Assembly (NCBI RefSeq): GCF_016808335.1 | Contig: NC_053148.1 | Location: 19,893,461-19,957,460, forward strand | DNA: 64,000 nucleotides | From: Panicum virgatum | Lineage: Eukaryota > Streptophyta > Magnoliopsida > Poales > Poaceae | Direction: 5' to 3' | In this document: positions 41,879 through 54,485 of the stretch, one piece after another | Layout: the number at the start of each line of letters is the position of its first letter | Position numbering within the stretch: the first letter of the stretch is position 1 | Notes under the pieces: model-generated | What the model saw: only the letters and a program-made list of their open reading frames with translations | Database searches by the model: none | What the model was told of the DNA's origin: nothing | Program-made: the position numbers and the translations under genes

Positions 41879-43396
41879 CGCATGCTTTATATTATCCATA
41901 TTGTTTAATCAGCACTTCTAGCAAAATAACATGTATGGTTAGTGCTTATTAATGTTTATTGGTATTTCCGTATGAATCACACCATGCACATCTCACATGT
42001 TGACTTCTGTCCCTACTATCCGCATTCACACGCCTCGATGCGGATGGATACCGGGATTGCACACTTGGGTGCAGAGTGTGCAAATCTGTCTAGGTAATTC
42101 GATTAACCGGCCTGACCGGTTGTAGTACCGGTCTGACCGGTGGTAGTCGGTCTGATGGGTTTGGTAGGCGGCCTGACCGGTCATGTTAGATTTTAATGCC
42201 TGTAGCGCAGTTGTAGACCTTCTCCTTACTTTAACTTTGTTTCCGCTACTATCGACATTTTGCCCAAGATTTGTGCTAAGGATATCATTCTCAGATGAAA
42301 CTTTCCCTAGCATCAGTGGTTCTATGACCATTTTATTCTATCTAAACCTTTCGCTATTGGTCAATAATAAGTCGAGATCGTATATCCTCATCTCTAAGCT
42401 TTTCATCCAAATGTTCGAAGATCAATCATCCTGGCCATTTTCGGTGACTAGAAACATCCTTGTGTTTTTCTAACATTGATATTCGGTAATTTCTAATCGC
42501 CTTGATTCCTATATCTTAAATATCTCTGCTTGCATTCTTGCTCAAATAAAATATAAATAAATTAAGAACTTGATCACATACATTATAGTCATCTTGCATG
42601 ACTAAGATCGCACGTTTGTTGCATGGGAACCACATTATTGCATTACATCGCATTGCATTGTTGGGCCATGCAAAGTTAGGGAAACTTTGGTGGTAGTTAA
42701 CTAACCATATGGATTCATGCCTTTGAATATATTTTCTAGCTGCTTTTGCCTCTTTAATCTTTTTGTATCCAAACATGTTTTTCGGATTTCTATTGTTGGT
42801 TCTTATATGGTGGAGATTTGTCCCACGACCCATAGTGCCGCGACGGGACCTAGGGCCTCGCGTGTGCGGCCGCCACACAATTGTGCTCCTGGGAGCGCGC
42901 CGGTGCTAAAGTGCGTGTGCTTGAAACAACACCGTCATTCCTTTTGTGCAATATTTGAACTCGATTTCTCCTGCGTTTATTCTTTAAGGGGGTAGGCTCT
43001 CGGAGAGTATGATAATGGGTTATTTGATGTTTGAGTTTCTGGGGATCATAGCCACTAACTTGCATAGTAACATGTACGTCTTGCGTTATTTCACCTAATT
43101 AATGAACAAAGTTGAGCAAGAATGTATTGAGCAACCTTGATGTCCTTTCTTTAGGGATTCCAGGAGTTCCTTGAAACTCATAATTTATAGGTAATAGTTT
43201 CCGTTTTAGATCCAAGTCAAAAAGTCCTTGAGTTCTTCTACCTCCTAATGTTTCATTGACATCATTTGGATGTCTAGCACGGAGCTGGAGTAAATGTGCA
43301 AAATTTTGTGGCCCACTCTTATTAATCATGTATAGTTCTTAGAAGTCCATTCTCGGCCCTTTTCTTTCCCTTTTAAATCTCGGGATGAGATTTCTT
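41879..43396 (+). other. Internal region of the Tekay-like element, part 3, non-coding
   Basis: No gag or pol motif is found in any frame. A cluster of GACCGGT-type palindromes lies at about 42105-42182, the motif otherwise typical of the Tat-like element at 18024-23593. The rest is AT-rich and unrecognised. Confidence 0.6.
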
Positions 43397-43410
43397 TAAG
43401 GGGGTAGGAT
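43397..43410 (+). other. Polypurine tract
   Basis: TAAGGGGGTAGGAT lies directly before the 3' LTR start TGTAACACCC and is preceded by ATCTCGGGATGAGAT. Confidence 0.85.
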
Positions 43411-45885
43411 TGTAACACCCAGGAAACTGCGGACGGTCCGCTAGGGAGCGGCGGACGGTCCGCTAAAGTAATGCCCAGATATTTATCTGGTTGTGGGCTC
43501 GGTCGTCATCTCCTCCTTCCTCCCTCCCCCATCGATCAGAGACGATTTCCGCTCATCCGCTCGCTCCGCCGTCGCCCCCTTCCTTCGATCTCCCTCCTCC
43601 GGTCACCATACCTCGATTCCTTGCGCGACCATCTTCCTCAGCACCTCCTCCACCTTCCGCAACCCCTAGCCCAGCTCCTCCCGACCGGAATCGCCCCCGC
43701 CGCCTCCGGTCACCATTGGAGCCCGCTTGAAGCTTTGCTCCACCGTCGATCCGCTTCTCCAGTCATCCTCCGCCCGAACCGATCGCGAGAATGGATTCGT
43801 GGTGAGTTACTTGTGCTCCCTAGCCTTTTTTTCCCTCCTGTTGTGCGCCGCTGCCACCGCCGCCGCACCTGCTGCCGCCTGTCGCGTGGTATCAAAGAGG
43901 CGAACCGCGGACAGTCCGCCCAGGGGGGCCGGACAGTCTGCCAGTAAGATTAGGGTGGGTCCAGAGACGTCATTGGATTTGACGGGTCTGCAAAAGTGAA
44001 CTGCGGATGGTCCACCAAGGAGGGCCGGACAGTCCGCAAGTTAGGTTAGAGTTTGTCCAGAAACATTGTGTTTCTGGTGGTCTCACGTAAATGAACCACG
44101 GACGGTCCGCCAAGGAGGGTCGGACGGTCCGCAGGTAAGATTAGAAATTATCCAGAGATGTTGTTTCGGATGGGTGGGCAGAATGAACTGCGGACGGTCC
44201 GCTAGTGGGGAGCGGACAGTCCGCCGGAGAGTTCTAAAATTCGTCCAAAGACGTCGTTGATTCTGGTGGGTTGGCAAAGGTGAACTGCAGACAGTCCGCT
44301 ACTAGATCGCGGACAGTCCGCAATATAGTTTTAAGTTTATCCAGAGACATTGGTAGTTCTGGTGGGATGGCAAGGTTGAGCTGCGGACAGTCCGCTGCCG
44401 CATAGCGGACAGTCCGCAACCAAAGACCCGGCCCAAGGTCGGCAGGGCCAAGGCCTTAATAGCATTAACACTGACTTAGTGTTACCCCAGGCAAGCCCCA
44501 GTGCATGAACCCTATTTCAAATTATGCAACATTAATTATATATATTCTTGTGCATTAAAGTATAGGAGTTGAATGGAACCTTAGATGCATAACCCTTAAG
44601 TACCATGAGTTCTATACTAATATAGGTCAGACGATAGATGTGCTATGCTAGATAGAGTTCGGTAGAAGTCGAGTAATTTCCAGTTACTCGCGAGATGTAG
44701 GTTACATTTTGCTTCCATATATAAGTTACTAATCTTGGAAGGAAAGGAAAAATAGAATTTTGAGACCGGGCGGAGAAAAGTGTAACTCTGTCTGTGTCGA
44801 TTAAGGACCATACCGTTGTCGGCCCTGCTAATCATGTTTGAACTGTACTAACCGCACGCCGGGAGTAGGAGGTAGTCGAAACCGGTAAGCCTCGTACTGC
44901 CTCACTTCGAAAGTACAGGATCCCATCTCACCTCCTGGGGTAGTCGAGTAGTCGCGGAGAAATGGGTTGTACGTATGTACTTTTGGTGGTCTCACGTTGA
45001 GCTCGGCTGACCATATGATGGTGGGGCGATCCTATAGTCCGAGGCGGGGAGGGGAAAGGTTGGTGCATGTGGTCTGATGGGGCTTATGCGTGCCATGTTG
45101 GTTAGGTCCACCTTGCAAGGTTAAATCGGATCGATTCGCCGTCAGTCGCTGTCGGATATGAGTACCTTGATCAACTGCGTCACATCATAGTAATATGATA
45201 TTGAACATGGATTATATTATACATGTTGATGTCTACTTTGAATTGTGATTTAATACTCTATCATGTTTGCTCTAGTTGGTTTGTGCAAATATTAGATTAT
45301 GGTTAATCTATATAGAACCTGGAGCTAAAATATTGAAAATAAGGATCCACTTTGAGACGCTTTTCTGCAAAATAACCCACCAGCCAGAAAGCTTTGCATG
45401 TCTAGATATGTGGGCTAAGTATACCCAACAGTCGGGTAAGTCTTGCTGAATATTAGTATACTCAGGATTTGGTGTTTACCCTATTTTTAGGTATAGGAGT
45501 TAACCAGGATTCACATCGGTGGGCTTGATGTGACGTCCTGTCTTCACGCCTCGATAGTTTTTGATTTATTTTGTTTATTTTATTTGTTCTCTATTAAAAA
45601 TGCTCCTCAGGTTAAATTCTCTTCTGCTGCTATCATTTCTTAATTTTTATTCTAAATGGAAAGCGGTTTTGTAAAATAATTTAAAATTAATTATTATTGT
45701 TGTAAAATTTTATCATGCTGGTACCGTCTGCGCTCGCCGTTGTGCGAGACTTCTGATGTGTTTCGATCGGCCTGTGAGTTGGAAACAGCCTGTCAAGTTA
45801 CACTTAATTAAGCTAATGCGCCTGATGTGTTCAAATGATGGCGGTTACGCTTAATTAAGCGTTTTAACTCGGCGGGTCTGTCACA
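43411..45885 (+). repeat. 3' LTR of the non-coding Tekay-like element (2.48 kb)
   Basis: It matches 24022-26708 apart from a deletion of about 200 bp near 44418. The deletion joins a palindrome (GACAGTCCGC) directly to AACCAAAGACCCGG. It ends CTGTCACA, and CACTA sequence resumes at 45886. Confidence 0.9.
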
Positions 45886-46215
45886 GGCAGCCCATTTGGT
45901 ACTGGTTGATCTTTCCAACCGGTATCAATGAGGTTTCCCCCTATTTTTTCCAAATCCAATTTTATTTATTTTATTTATTACTGTTTATTCTTTTATAATT
46001 GCTAACCGCACTCGAGCTCTACAGTACTATACGTTCATTGGTCGTACGTGTTCAATTTCATAGAATATTTGAAACTAACTAAAAGTCAAATGCGAGCATA
46101 TAATTAAGTTAATTAGATAAACTAATATATTTACAAATATACAAACATCAAGACATCACATTTAGAAATATTTACAAATGTACAAGTCATGTTTGTATTC
46201 CAACTACTGGGCCCC
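45886..46215 (-). other. CACTA 1 subterminal and 3' untranslated region
   Basis: The sequence matches 61335-61670 of CACTA 2. It holds ACCGGTATC-type units, then AT-rich DNA, up to the stop of the protease gene. Confidence 0.7.
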
Positions 46216-49200
46216 TCAGGACGTCGATGGAAGTCCTCTATGGATGTGACCGTTGTGGTAGAACTCGCCTCTAGGATTCTGGATCTCGTTCAAAATGAAT
46301 CCGGTGAGCTGCTCGCACACGGCGTTTATCCGATCGGTAGAATAGCATTCATCCTCCATTTGAGACATCTATCATTTAGTAATAAAGGACTGACATATTA
46401 ACATCATGTGCGTTATTATAATTATAAAAATGTACTAGTGAACGGTTTGTACATACTCTTATGTCCTCCATAGTAGACTTTTCGCATGGAGTCATGATGT
46501 GCAAGAAGTCACATACGTAGTACCCGCACCAATCAGTTCCTTGTTTTTGTCTCGCACACTTAAGGAGAAATAAATAAATTACTCAATTTAGAACAATTTG
46601 GAATTACTTAGCTAGATAAATGTTTGTGAATCAACATACCAGATAATCCATTTTAACATTCAGTTCGGGGCTCCATTGACCACGTCCTTTATTCATTTTC
46701 ACAAAAAAAATTCCCGACCCTGCGCTCAAAGTTAAGTTTGATATTCAATAATTGTTATTAACAGAAAAAGGATTTAATTGTGCAAACTTAACTTACCTGT
46801 TCAAGGGGTCTATGATATGTTGGATTGCGGACTTTGGTTTTCTCATTGAGTCAAAGACTACAAGATTGCCGGTCTCTACGGCAAGTATGAGTAAAGTCCA
46901 ATGATAACTGCAGATATAGATAGAATATATACATATATGCATTCGACGACTTAGTATTTATTTAGAAATATAACAGAGCATTGAATCGACCAAGGCTTAC
47001 CCATAGTTGTATAGTATGAATATATAGGATTTGTAATTTTGCCTAGTCAACGAATCGTACATGTTTTGGCACGTGTCCTTGTAATTTTCGTTGAGCATTT
47101 TCTGGTTGACTAGCAACAGAGACATGAAGCTGATCTGATGGTGCCATCCTTCTTTTCGGCTTCTGTGATTCTCCTGTCTAAAGATACAATAGAAATTATA
47201 TAATGCACACAGATAATTATGTTCTTGTTAATAAAAAGTTTTAATGTAGAAGTAAGTGATACTTACAGAACCCAAATGGTGATGATAGAGGCGTCGAGGG
47301 CTTGTTGATGGTAAATGTGATATAAATCTTCGAAGTACACCCAGAAGTCGTCCTCCCTGTGGAAGAAATCATGGTCACAATACTTGACTAGAAACATTTT
47401 CCCTTCGTCATTCGACATTTGTAGGTACCATCTATGCAAATTGAACATCTGCGTGCCTACACTTTTCTCCTGTTCCTCAGTGACAAAAGGTTTTCCATGC
47501 TCGAATGGAGTAAGAACGGGAGCGACAGGGATATTTGCCTCCTCTTGCCCCGTTGCCTGCTCTAGCATTAATCCAGTTTCAGAAAGAAATATCACCGCCT
47601 GTAGGTCCGCCTGGTGTTGTATGTCCGCCGGGTGTAGGACTGGCAACCCTGGCACCCGGAGGGGCTCGAGTTCTTTTTGTTGTGTGCCAAGCTAAGAAAT
47701 GGTCTTTCCACATTTTTCTTCAGATTTCTCACCTTGTGTCCCTTTGTCAGAGTACGATCATAGTCCGAGGATAAGCTTTTCGGTTTTGGTGGGTTGTCTA
47801 GGTTTGCGAGAAGCTTTTTTCCTAATTCTAGACGTACCTTTTCCCTCGTCGGGGGGACTTTAGGCTTCAACTATTCTTTTATATATAGAGCAGTCTCCTC
47901 TTCCAACTCCTCAGCGGTCTTCTCGTAGGTCAATTTTCTTTCGACTGTTTTTTGCTTCTTCTTTGAGGGTCCAGCCGCTGGGAGGGATGATGTCTTTTTC
48001 TTTCCTTTTTCTGGTGTAGGAGGAGTTGGAGTACTCATGGCCCTTTGCCCCGGTGGAGACGGTGGTGAGGGAGGTGGTTGTGGAGACGGCGGTGAGGGAG
48101 GCCGCGGAGACAGGCGATCGGTTTGCACGGAAGCCGTTGTGCTTGCAGTAAGTTTGATGTCGGCCTTGCACCATAGTACAAGAATTCAGTGGCAGGGCTG
48201 ACCGGTATTCTACATGAATGGATATATTCTTTGCTCGCACATGTAGCTCACACGCTGTTGGCATGGTGATATCATCCACTTGATACCTCTGGTCATCTAC
48301 CGCCGTTGGCTCAATCTGGGGGTGCTGATCAGCTTGTACGTCGGGCACTGCCATTGATGCACAGCTGCTGCGTCGCTGAGAGACCGGGCTTATCACAACA
48401 TTCGGGTGCGACCCAGCAGTGCCCCTTTGGTTCAGAGCTAGCTGCACTGCCTCATTGACCATGGCGTCCATTTGAGATTCCAAGGACGCAACCTTCATGT
48501 TCATCTCTTCTTGTTCGGCTTTGCTCTTTCGGTGAGACTTGTAAGAAGAATCTCCGGCCCAAGCAATTTTCCATGGGACCACGCAGATGCCGCGGGCTCG
48601 TCCAGGGTGTTCCGGATTCTTTAATGCCCTGGTCAGTTCATCATTCTCCCTTTGAGGCTGGAATGTTCCTTGTTGGGCCTTATCTATTGCTGTGACCAGA
48701 TCGCGGGACACTTCTTGCATATGCTCTGGCACGACCAAAGTTCCATATCGCCGTTAGCAAATAACCACCACTTGGATCTATCCGGCCAATCCCATGTCGC
48801 CGGCCTGATGCCTCTATCCATAAGGTCCTGATCCATCTTCTGCCCTTTTTTGACTGCCTTCTTGTACCCGCCAGCCCCAAGGTTGTGGTTGTACTTCTTA
48901 CTTGCTGCATTCGCCTTGGCCTGTTCGGATTTTCCTTGGGCTTCCTCTGATAGTTTGTATTGTTTGAACTCCTCCCAGTATGGTTTATCCTGAGGAAGAT
49001 CGTCCCAGTTTGGCTCCTTATCCTTCTTGATGTAATTGGTGTACAACTTCTTCTTGAAAGTTGCTAAGGCAAGGGCCATCTTTTTCAAGGCATATTTCTT
49101 CACAAGTTCTTGATCAACACCTTCAAGAAGAGTGAACATATCCTTGAGTTCTATCCATAGAATTTCCTTCTGATATGGAGGCACGGCGTGTTACTGTTCT

Positions 49201-49558
49201 TCTGGTTTGCTCGATTTCCAAAATTTTGTGGTCATCAGTATTCTTTCCCGAACAATAACCCCACATTGGTTGACAAATTTTGTGCTAGCAGCCTCTGGAG
49301 CACTTGGACAACCCTCTGCGTCAACTTCTGTGACGACCTGTCTTCCCTCCATTTTCTTGGTTGGCCGGCGTCTCCCTTTTGATTGGCTCAACGAAGTCGA
49401 TGCGGAGGTCGACTAAATTACAGAAAAGATATATTAATTGCAAAACTAATCTACCGAAGTCACCATGCATATATTATTAAGATACGTATTGGAACATGCT
49501 GCTGATGATTGGGCGGCGGTGCAAAGTCATCTTCTTCTTCTTCGGCATCTCCAGACAT
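46216..49558 (-). pseudogene. CACTA second gene: Transposase_24-like region plus Ulp1-like cysteine protease
   Basis: Exon 1 begins MSGDAEEEEDDF at 49558, followed by an intron. A Transposase_24-like block follows (KKMALALATFKKKLY to GIRPATWDWPDRSKWW, about 49100-48780). A Pro-rich, Lys-rich linker leads to KYCDHDFFHREDDFWVYF. Spliced exons then give YHWTLLILAVETGNL (His, about 46905), VVFDSM (Asp) and DWCGYYVCDFL (Cys, about 46520), a complete H-D-C set as in Ulp1/SENP proteases. The last exon ends GEFYHNGHIHRGLPS with stop at 46216. GT/AG junctions are visible at 47266/47176 and at the following exons. Lesions include a stop at 49188, a frameshift near 48735, a 143 bp deletion near 48175 and a TAG at 47871. 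This protein class is linked to CACTA elements in grasses; substrates are unknown. Confidence 0.8.
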
Positions 49559-49599
49559 ATTCAGGAAGGAATCAGCTGTCCTAGCCTCTTCTATGCCTA

Positions 49600-49885
49600 T
49601 AAGCAGTCCCGCTGCCCCGAGAATGAGGACGAACCGCTTACTCTAGCGGGGAAGCTTCGAAAAGTACCCGAGAGCTTCGAAAGATACATCTCCACAACCA
49701 CCCGACAGTACGTGGGACATGTACTCGAGTTGGTGAAGTCCTACTGGCCACGTACTCCCCTTGATCCACTTGGGAAGGGCGCGAAGGCTGACTGTACTGA
49801 TGAGTAATTAAATCAGTATCTGCAAGAGACCTCCGCCATAGCAGATCAGATAGTGGAGACTTTGAACAAGTCTGGGTCTCCCTGA
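49600..49885 (+). pseudogene. Fragment of a 'putative gypsy type transposon' ORF, antisense to its element
   Basis: Plus-strand frame: PESFERYISTTTRQYVGHVL, then VKSYWPRTPLDPLGKG and ADCTDE, an in-frame TAA at 49805, then QYLQETSAIADQIVETLNKS to a TGA at 49883. The amphipathic helical end looks like the C-terminus of the extra ORF that some grass Tat elements carry. It runs opposite to the gag at 51881-53743, which fits Tat elements with an antisense ORF. The family assignment is from memory and moderate. Confidence 0.45.
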
Positions 49886-50579
49886 ATTGCTTGTGAAAAT
49901 TGTTTGGCGTGTGGGCCACAAGTACTTTGAGCAAATATTGTGTAATGTCAAGTACTTGTTTTATTGTAGGATTATACAATCCTTTTTGTCGAGTAATTGA
50001 TACTCGAAAGGAATGAGTTCTGGCAGCATCGCGCCTGCTCAATCGTGATAGTGGATACAAAGAATTGTATCCATAGGTGCCTTAAGAGGCAAAGTATTCT
50101 CGATTAGGGTCAAGTTGTATGGTTCTTAATCAGAACTCTAGTGCTGACCGGTTAGGATTGAATCCCGAAGAATTAACCAAGTGGGAAGAGCACTTTACAA
50201 GAGGGTGTTTTATTTTGTTGGAGCAATGCTCTTATGGACTTGATTGTCCAACTAGGAAAACTCTTATCGAGCACTTGGAGAATTTGGAGCTTTGAATGTT
50301 CTTTGATAGATAGGTGGACAGGAGACTCTCGACAACTACTCAGAGTACTAAGGGAAAGTAGAACTATTTTGGTATCTTGAGCAACCGAGTAAAACCCGTC
50401 AAGTACTCGAGGCAAAAAGTTCCATAGTTGAAACTCCCTTAGTGGTCCAAGCAAGCAGGAGACTCGTGTCAACCTATTTAGAGTACCAAGAACTTGTTTT
50501 ATGCTCCTTGGAATAGTTTTCACAGTTGACCGGTTGGGATAGACCTTATCTAGTCACCCAAGTGGGAAAAACTTTTTGT

Positions 50580-51430
50580 GAAGATATCCCCAAACTACTC
50601 GATCCAGCGAGTAGCATGTCCTATACCAGGACTGGATTGATTTCTAAAATAAACCTATTAGGATGAACTCCGTCGAGTTATCCAAGATGAAAATATTTTA
50701 AAAATATCCCAAACTTACTCGAGCAAGGCGAGTAAGGTGTCCTACCCAAGGACTCGAGTAATTTATAAGATAGATTTGTTAGGATGAACCCCGTCGAGTT
50801 ATCCAAGACGAAACCATCTTAAAAATATCCAAAACCTACTCGAGCCAGCGAGTAGGGTGTCCTAACCAAGGACTGGAGTAATTCTAAGGACAAGTCTATT
50901 AGGGTGAACCTCGTCAGGTTACCCAAGACGAAAATGTCGAAAGAATATCCAAAACCTTCTCGAGCCAGTGAGTAGGTTGTCCTAACCAAGGACTAGAGTA
51001 ATTCTTAAGACAGGTCTGTTAAGATGAACCCCGTCGGGTTATCCAAGATGAAAATGTCGGAAGGATATCCAAAAACTTACTCGAGCCAATGAATAAGGTG
51101 TCCTACTCAATGACTGGAGTAACTCTTAGGGCAAGTATGTTAGGATGAACCCCGTCGGGTTACCCAAGGCGAAAATACTGAAAGAGTATCCAAAACCTAC
51201 TCGAGCCAGTGAGTAGGATGTCCTAACAAAGGACTGGAGTAATCCTTAAGACATGTCTGTTAGGATGAACCACGTCAGGTTATCCAAGACGAAAATGTCG
51301 AAAGGATATCCAAAACCTACTCGAGCCAGCGAGAAGGGTGTCCTACTCAAGGACTGGAGTAACTCTTAGGGCAGGTCTGTTAGGATGAACCCCGTCGGGT
51401 TACCCAAGATGAAAATGCCGAAAGAATACA
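50580..51430. repeat. Tandem array, unit about 121 bp, seven copies
   Basis: Each unit has a variant of CTACTCGAGCCAGCGAGTAG, then GTGTCCTA..CCAAGGACTGGAGTAA, then GATGAACCCCGTCGGGTTA. Units start near 50590, 50713, 50834, 50955, 51076, 51197 and 51318. More degenerate related sequence extends left to about 49980. The CTACTCGAG...CGAGTAG core is itself an inverted repeat. Confidence 0.85.
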
Positions 51431-51880
51431 CGAAGTAATCCATAATAACTACTCGACTGCAGCTCTAGTACTGAGCATAGCTTTCAGAGTGGTATTTATG
51501 ATGGGGTATGAGTCAGATGAGCGAGAGCCAAGTAGTTGATTCATGAATGGATCAACTTTTTATTGATGATTTGCCGAAATTACAATGATTGTTAAATGAC
51601 AGACACTGACTCATAAAACCTACCCCTTGCCCGTTAGACGTGAGCAATGGTTTACATAGCTGAAGAAGGTATTCGGGGGTAAACTAATCGATACAGTAGT
51701 CGACTAGATTATTGGTAAAGTCTCTTTTACTAGTGGTGCCCCAAGGACCTTGCGGAGTGAGCTGCACTCGAAGATCGTGGGAGAGCTCTTTGGGTGCACG
51801 AAGCACTTACGTAGGAGCATTTTGTTGATCCTGTCTCCACCGAGAGATGTTTCTCCATGATGTTGGGTGCGCGGTTTACC

Positions 51881-53743
51881 CTAGGGAAGGGTATTCCCCG
51901 GCTTGCGCTTCTTGAAAGATGAAGAAGCATTTGGTGGGATGCGGTAGTTGGAAGAAGGGCTGTAAGCCTCTATTTCCTCATGCTCCTTTCTCCTTGAGAT
52001 GATGGCGTTGCGTGCATCGCAACCAATGTTGATCACGTTATGGAGGTCGCTGTTGAAGTAGTCGTAGTTGTCGCCTTGCTGTTCTTGCTGGCGGTTGGCA
52101 AGGCGCTGGCGCCTGAACGCCCTCTTCTGATTAAGCAGGCGACGACATTCGTAGAGATCCTCTACTGCGTGTTGCTCTTCCAGTTGGACAATAACTGATA
52201 CTGCTGGAGGAGGTGCAGGCATGTCTTGCTTGGTAGCAGCTTGGGCTTTTGTGACCGTGGGGGGAGTAGTTTTCATGTTGTCGGAAAGATACTCATCAAT
52301 GTCATCAGAATTGTAGTCATCGAGGTTGAGGCACTCCGTGGAGACGTCCTCAGGTTCATGGACTTCAGAGAAGAAAACCATGAGGATTTCACAGCAAAAA
52401 TCTTGAATTTCTTGGTCTTGTTTGCTTGAGGGCGGGTCTAGTGGAGTGCTATGCTGGAAGGGTAGATCTGTTGGCTGAGAGCCGGAGGCGTTAGGATCTT
52501 GTGTCTCCTTCAAGCGCATTGTCCGTCCTTGCAGCGTTGCATATATGACCAAGTTTGGGAGGGAGTCCTGATCGGACTTGGAATTCTTAGTCGAGTTAGA
52601 CTTGACTTCCTTGCTGTACTGGATTAGGTCGTCCAGGTCATTTTCTGAGTTGGAAGGGTACTCAGAGTCGAAATCGGTTAATCCACCGATTTTAGAGTAT
52701 GTGTGCTTTGGGTGAACGAGAAGAAGAATGCCCATCTCTGCGCGGCGGGCGTTCTCGTTCATCCAATGTAGCCATGATTGCGTGGGAGTCAGTCCTTCAA
52801 GCTCCTTAGTCTAGGGTTTGTTGAAAATTGACTTGTTGGATTGTTCCAGAGCTTTGGATTTTCCCTTTTTATGTTTGGCCAGTTCCCAGAGGGCGTCAGC
52901 ATTCTGGGGTTGAAGGACCATGGCATCCATGAACAAGTCGATGTTATCTGACCAATCTTCGAGGTCATCGAATGGTTCAAAGTTGTCGAGGTTGTTCATG
53001 AATTGGTCGAAATCCTGGTCGAACGAGGAATCGGCTGGTTCAGGAATCCGAATGTGAGCAGGTTTTGGTGAAGGGTTCTAAGGTTTCCTGGAGAAAGATG
53101 GTCCCATCCGAGCAAGACGGGGGTTTGTCATTCCAGATCTCCCGCGGATTCCTCCTCCCAGTTTGTGCTTCATGTTTTGCAGAGTGCCTTCAGCTATCTT
53201 AATGCAGTCAGCGAGCTTGGAATCTACTCGATCGATCCCTGAGAGTATATCACCCAACCATTCCTATGGTGGGTCCAATGCTTATGGGTACTGCTGTGAT
53301 TTAGATGAGCCAAGGGCGGATTATGCAAGTTTGATGCATCCCTCTATTGATTGAGAAACCTGATCTACTGCATCGAGTAGTTCATGGTTGATGATCTTGG
53401 GGCGTTTGATTGTCATGAGATAGGTCACGTATTTTCCGAGGGTGTTGGAAAAGTGAGGTTTTTCGGAGTCAGAATTTGTATCGAACTCATCTGACCCGAG
53501 AAACCGAGTTGGAGTTGACACGTTTTCTGCTTGATCCGAACTGAGCTTGAGTACAGCTCCTTTTCCATTGAGATCTGTGATCTTGCAGAAGTCGGCGGGT
53601 TTGAGGGTGGTTTTCGGTTTAGGCGAGTTGGGCTTGACAAGGTGGCTGGAAAAGCCGCCCGACCTGTCCGCCGTGCAAGCCCAAGAACCGAAAACAAGGG
53701 TTGTGCCTTAAGGCATGTTTTTGGCGTCGCTTGATCCGGCCAT
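51881..53743 (-). pseudogene. gag of the Tat-like fragment (broken)
   Basis: The start ATG at 53743 (MAGSSDAKNMP) is followed at once by a TAA at 53710. The reading continues through LGKYVTYLMTIKRPKI (about 53420), a shifted stretch and FEPFDDLEDWSDNIDLF (52980). A TAG at 52811 interrupts NKP*TKELEGL. The long frame 52762-51881 ends DARNAIISRRKEHEE...KRKPGNTLP. No zinc knuckle or protease follows, so the downstream half is deleted. I place it as gag by its position after the primer site and its hydrophilic nature. Confidence 0.6.
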
Positions 53744-53769
53744 CGAATTCGCCGATGAACTCGCCGAAT

Positions 53770-53787
53770 CCCCTACCTGGCGCGCCA
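53770..53787 (-). other. Primer-binding site of the Tat-like fragment
   Basis: The minus strand reads TGGCGCGCCAGGTAGGGG two bases inside the LTR end (53790). It is a characteristic non-Met primer site of grass Tat elements. Confidence 0.8.
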
Positions 53788-53789
53788 GC

Positions 53790-54275
53790 TGTCGGTGTTT
53801 ACAGCCAAGCCTGCTTAGGGATACTCTTAGCAGTAAGGTTTGTATGTAGGGATTGACTGCTCTAGAACTCGATGGTGCAAGGAACACAAAGACTTAGACA
53901 GGTTCGGGCCGTGACTTGCGTAATACCCTACGTCTTGTGTGGTTGTTTGTATTGCCTTAGGTGTTGATGATATTTTGAGGCGGTCCCTGCCCGCCTTTAT
54001 GTATCTGGGGGGACAGGGTTACATGGAAAGTCCTTGCCGAGTACAGTTGGAGTCCTACTACAACACAATCGGGGTAGTTTCCTTTGCACTGCAGCTAGTT
54101 GTATGCCAATTCGGGTAGTTACAAGAGAGGTAAGGTACATCCATGATCTATCCCTTACTCTAGAACATTCTATGCCTATTGGGTCTGACAGGCTGGGTGG
54201 TGTTGGCCCTCGTATCTTCGTTTATTTCGTCCAACATGTATTGCTTGGCGGCCTCGTCATCACTAAAGTGGTCCA
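53790..54275 (-). repeat. Partial LTR of the Tat-like fragment
   Basis: It begins TGTCGGTGTTTACAGCC on the plus strand and carries the GGTTCGGGCCGTG...ACCCTACGTC and GGACAGGGTTACATGGAAAGTCC blocks of this LTR family. Recognisable sequence fades near 54275. There CCATCCTTAACTGAA occurs twice (54275 and 54313), possibly marking a deletion junction. Confidence 0.65.
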
Positions 54276-54355
54276 TCCTTAACTGAAATCGTATAAATGT
54301 GTAAGAGTCTGTGACCATCCTTAACTGAAGAACGAGAATTCATTTCTTTAAACGA

Positions 54356-54425
54356 ATGTGTGTGAGAGAGAGAGGGAGAGAGAGAGAGAGAGAGTGTGTG
54401 TGTGTGTGTGTGTGTGTTTGAGAGA

Positions 54426-54485
<60 letters not shown>

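Larger units (their letters stand above)
24022..45885 (+). mobile_element. Tekay-like LTR retrotransposon with no coding capacity, nested in CACTA 1
   Basis: LTRs lie at 24022-26708 and 43411-45885, a Met primer site at 26711 and a polypurine tract before 43411. After removing the inserted TIR element and Sirevirus, the internal region is only about 2.3 kb and shows no gag or pol. The 5 bp flanks AGCAG (left) and GGCAG (right) match at four of five positions. The end motif and tract are the same type as in the 1-7094 element, so both are probably Tekay/Del relatives mobilised by other copies. Confidence 0.85.
49600..54280 (-). mobile_element. Tat-like Ty3 fragment inside CACTA 1
   Basis: On the minus strand there is a partial LTR (54275-53790), the primer site TGGCGCGCCAGGTAGGGG, gag (53743-51881), then no pol. 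A ~121 bp tandem array and an antisense ORF remnant (49600-49885, plus strand) follow. The 3' LTR is missing, and both outer limits are judged only by loss of recognisable sequence. This LTR and primer-site pair is a familiar grass Tat type and unlike the element at 18024-23593. Confidence 0.7.

Noticed and set aside
50580..51430. CRISPR-like regular repeat array
   Set aside because: Units are contiguous ~121 bp tandem copies without unique spacers, inside a plant retrotransposon fragment.
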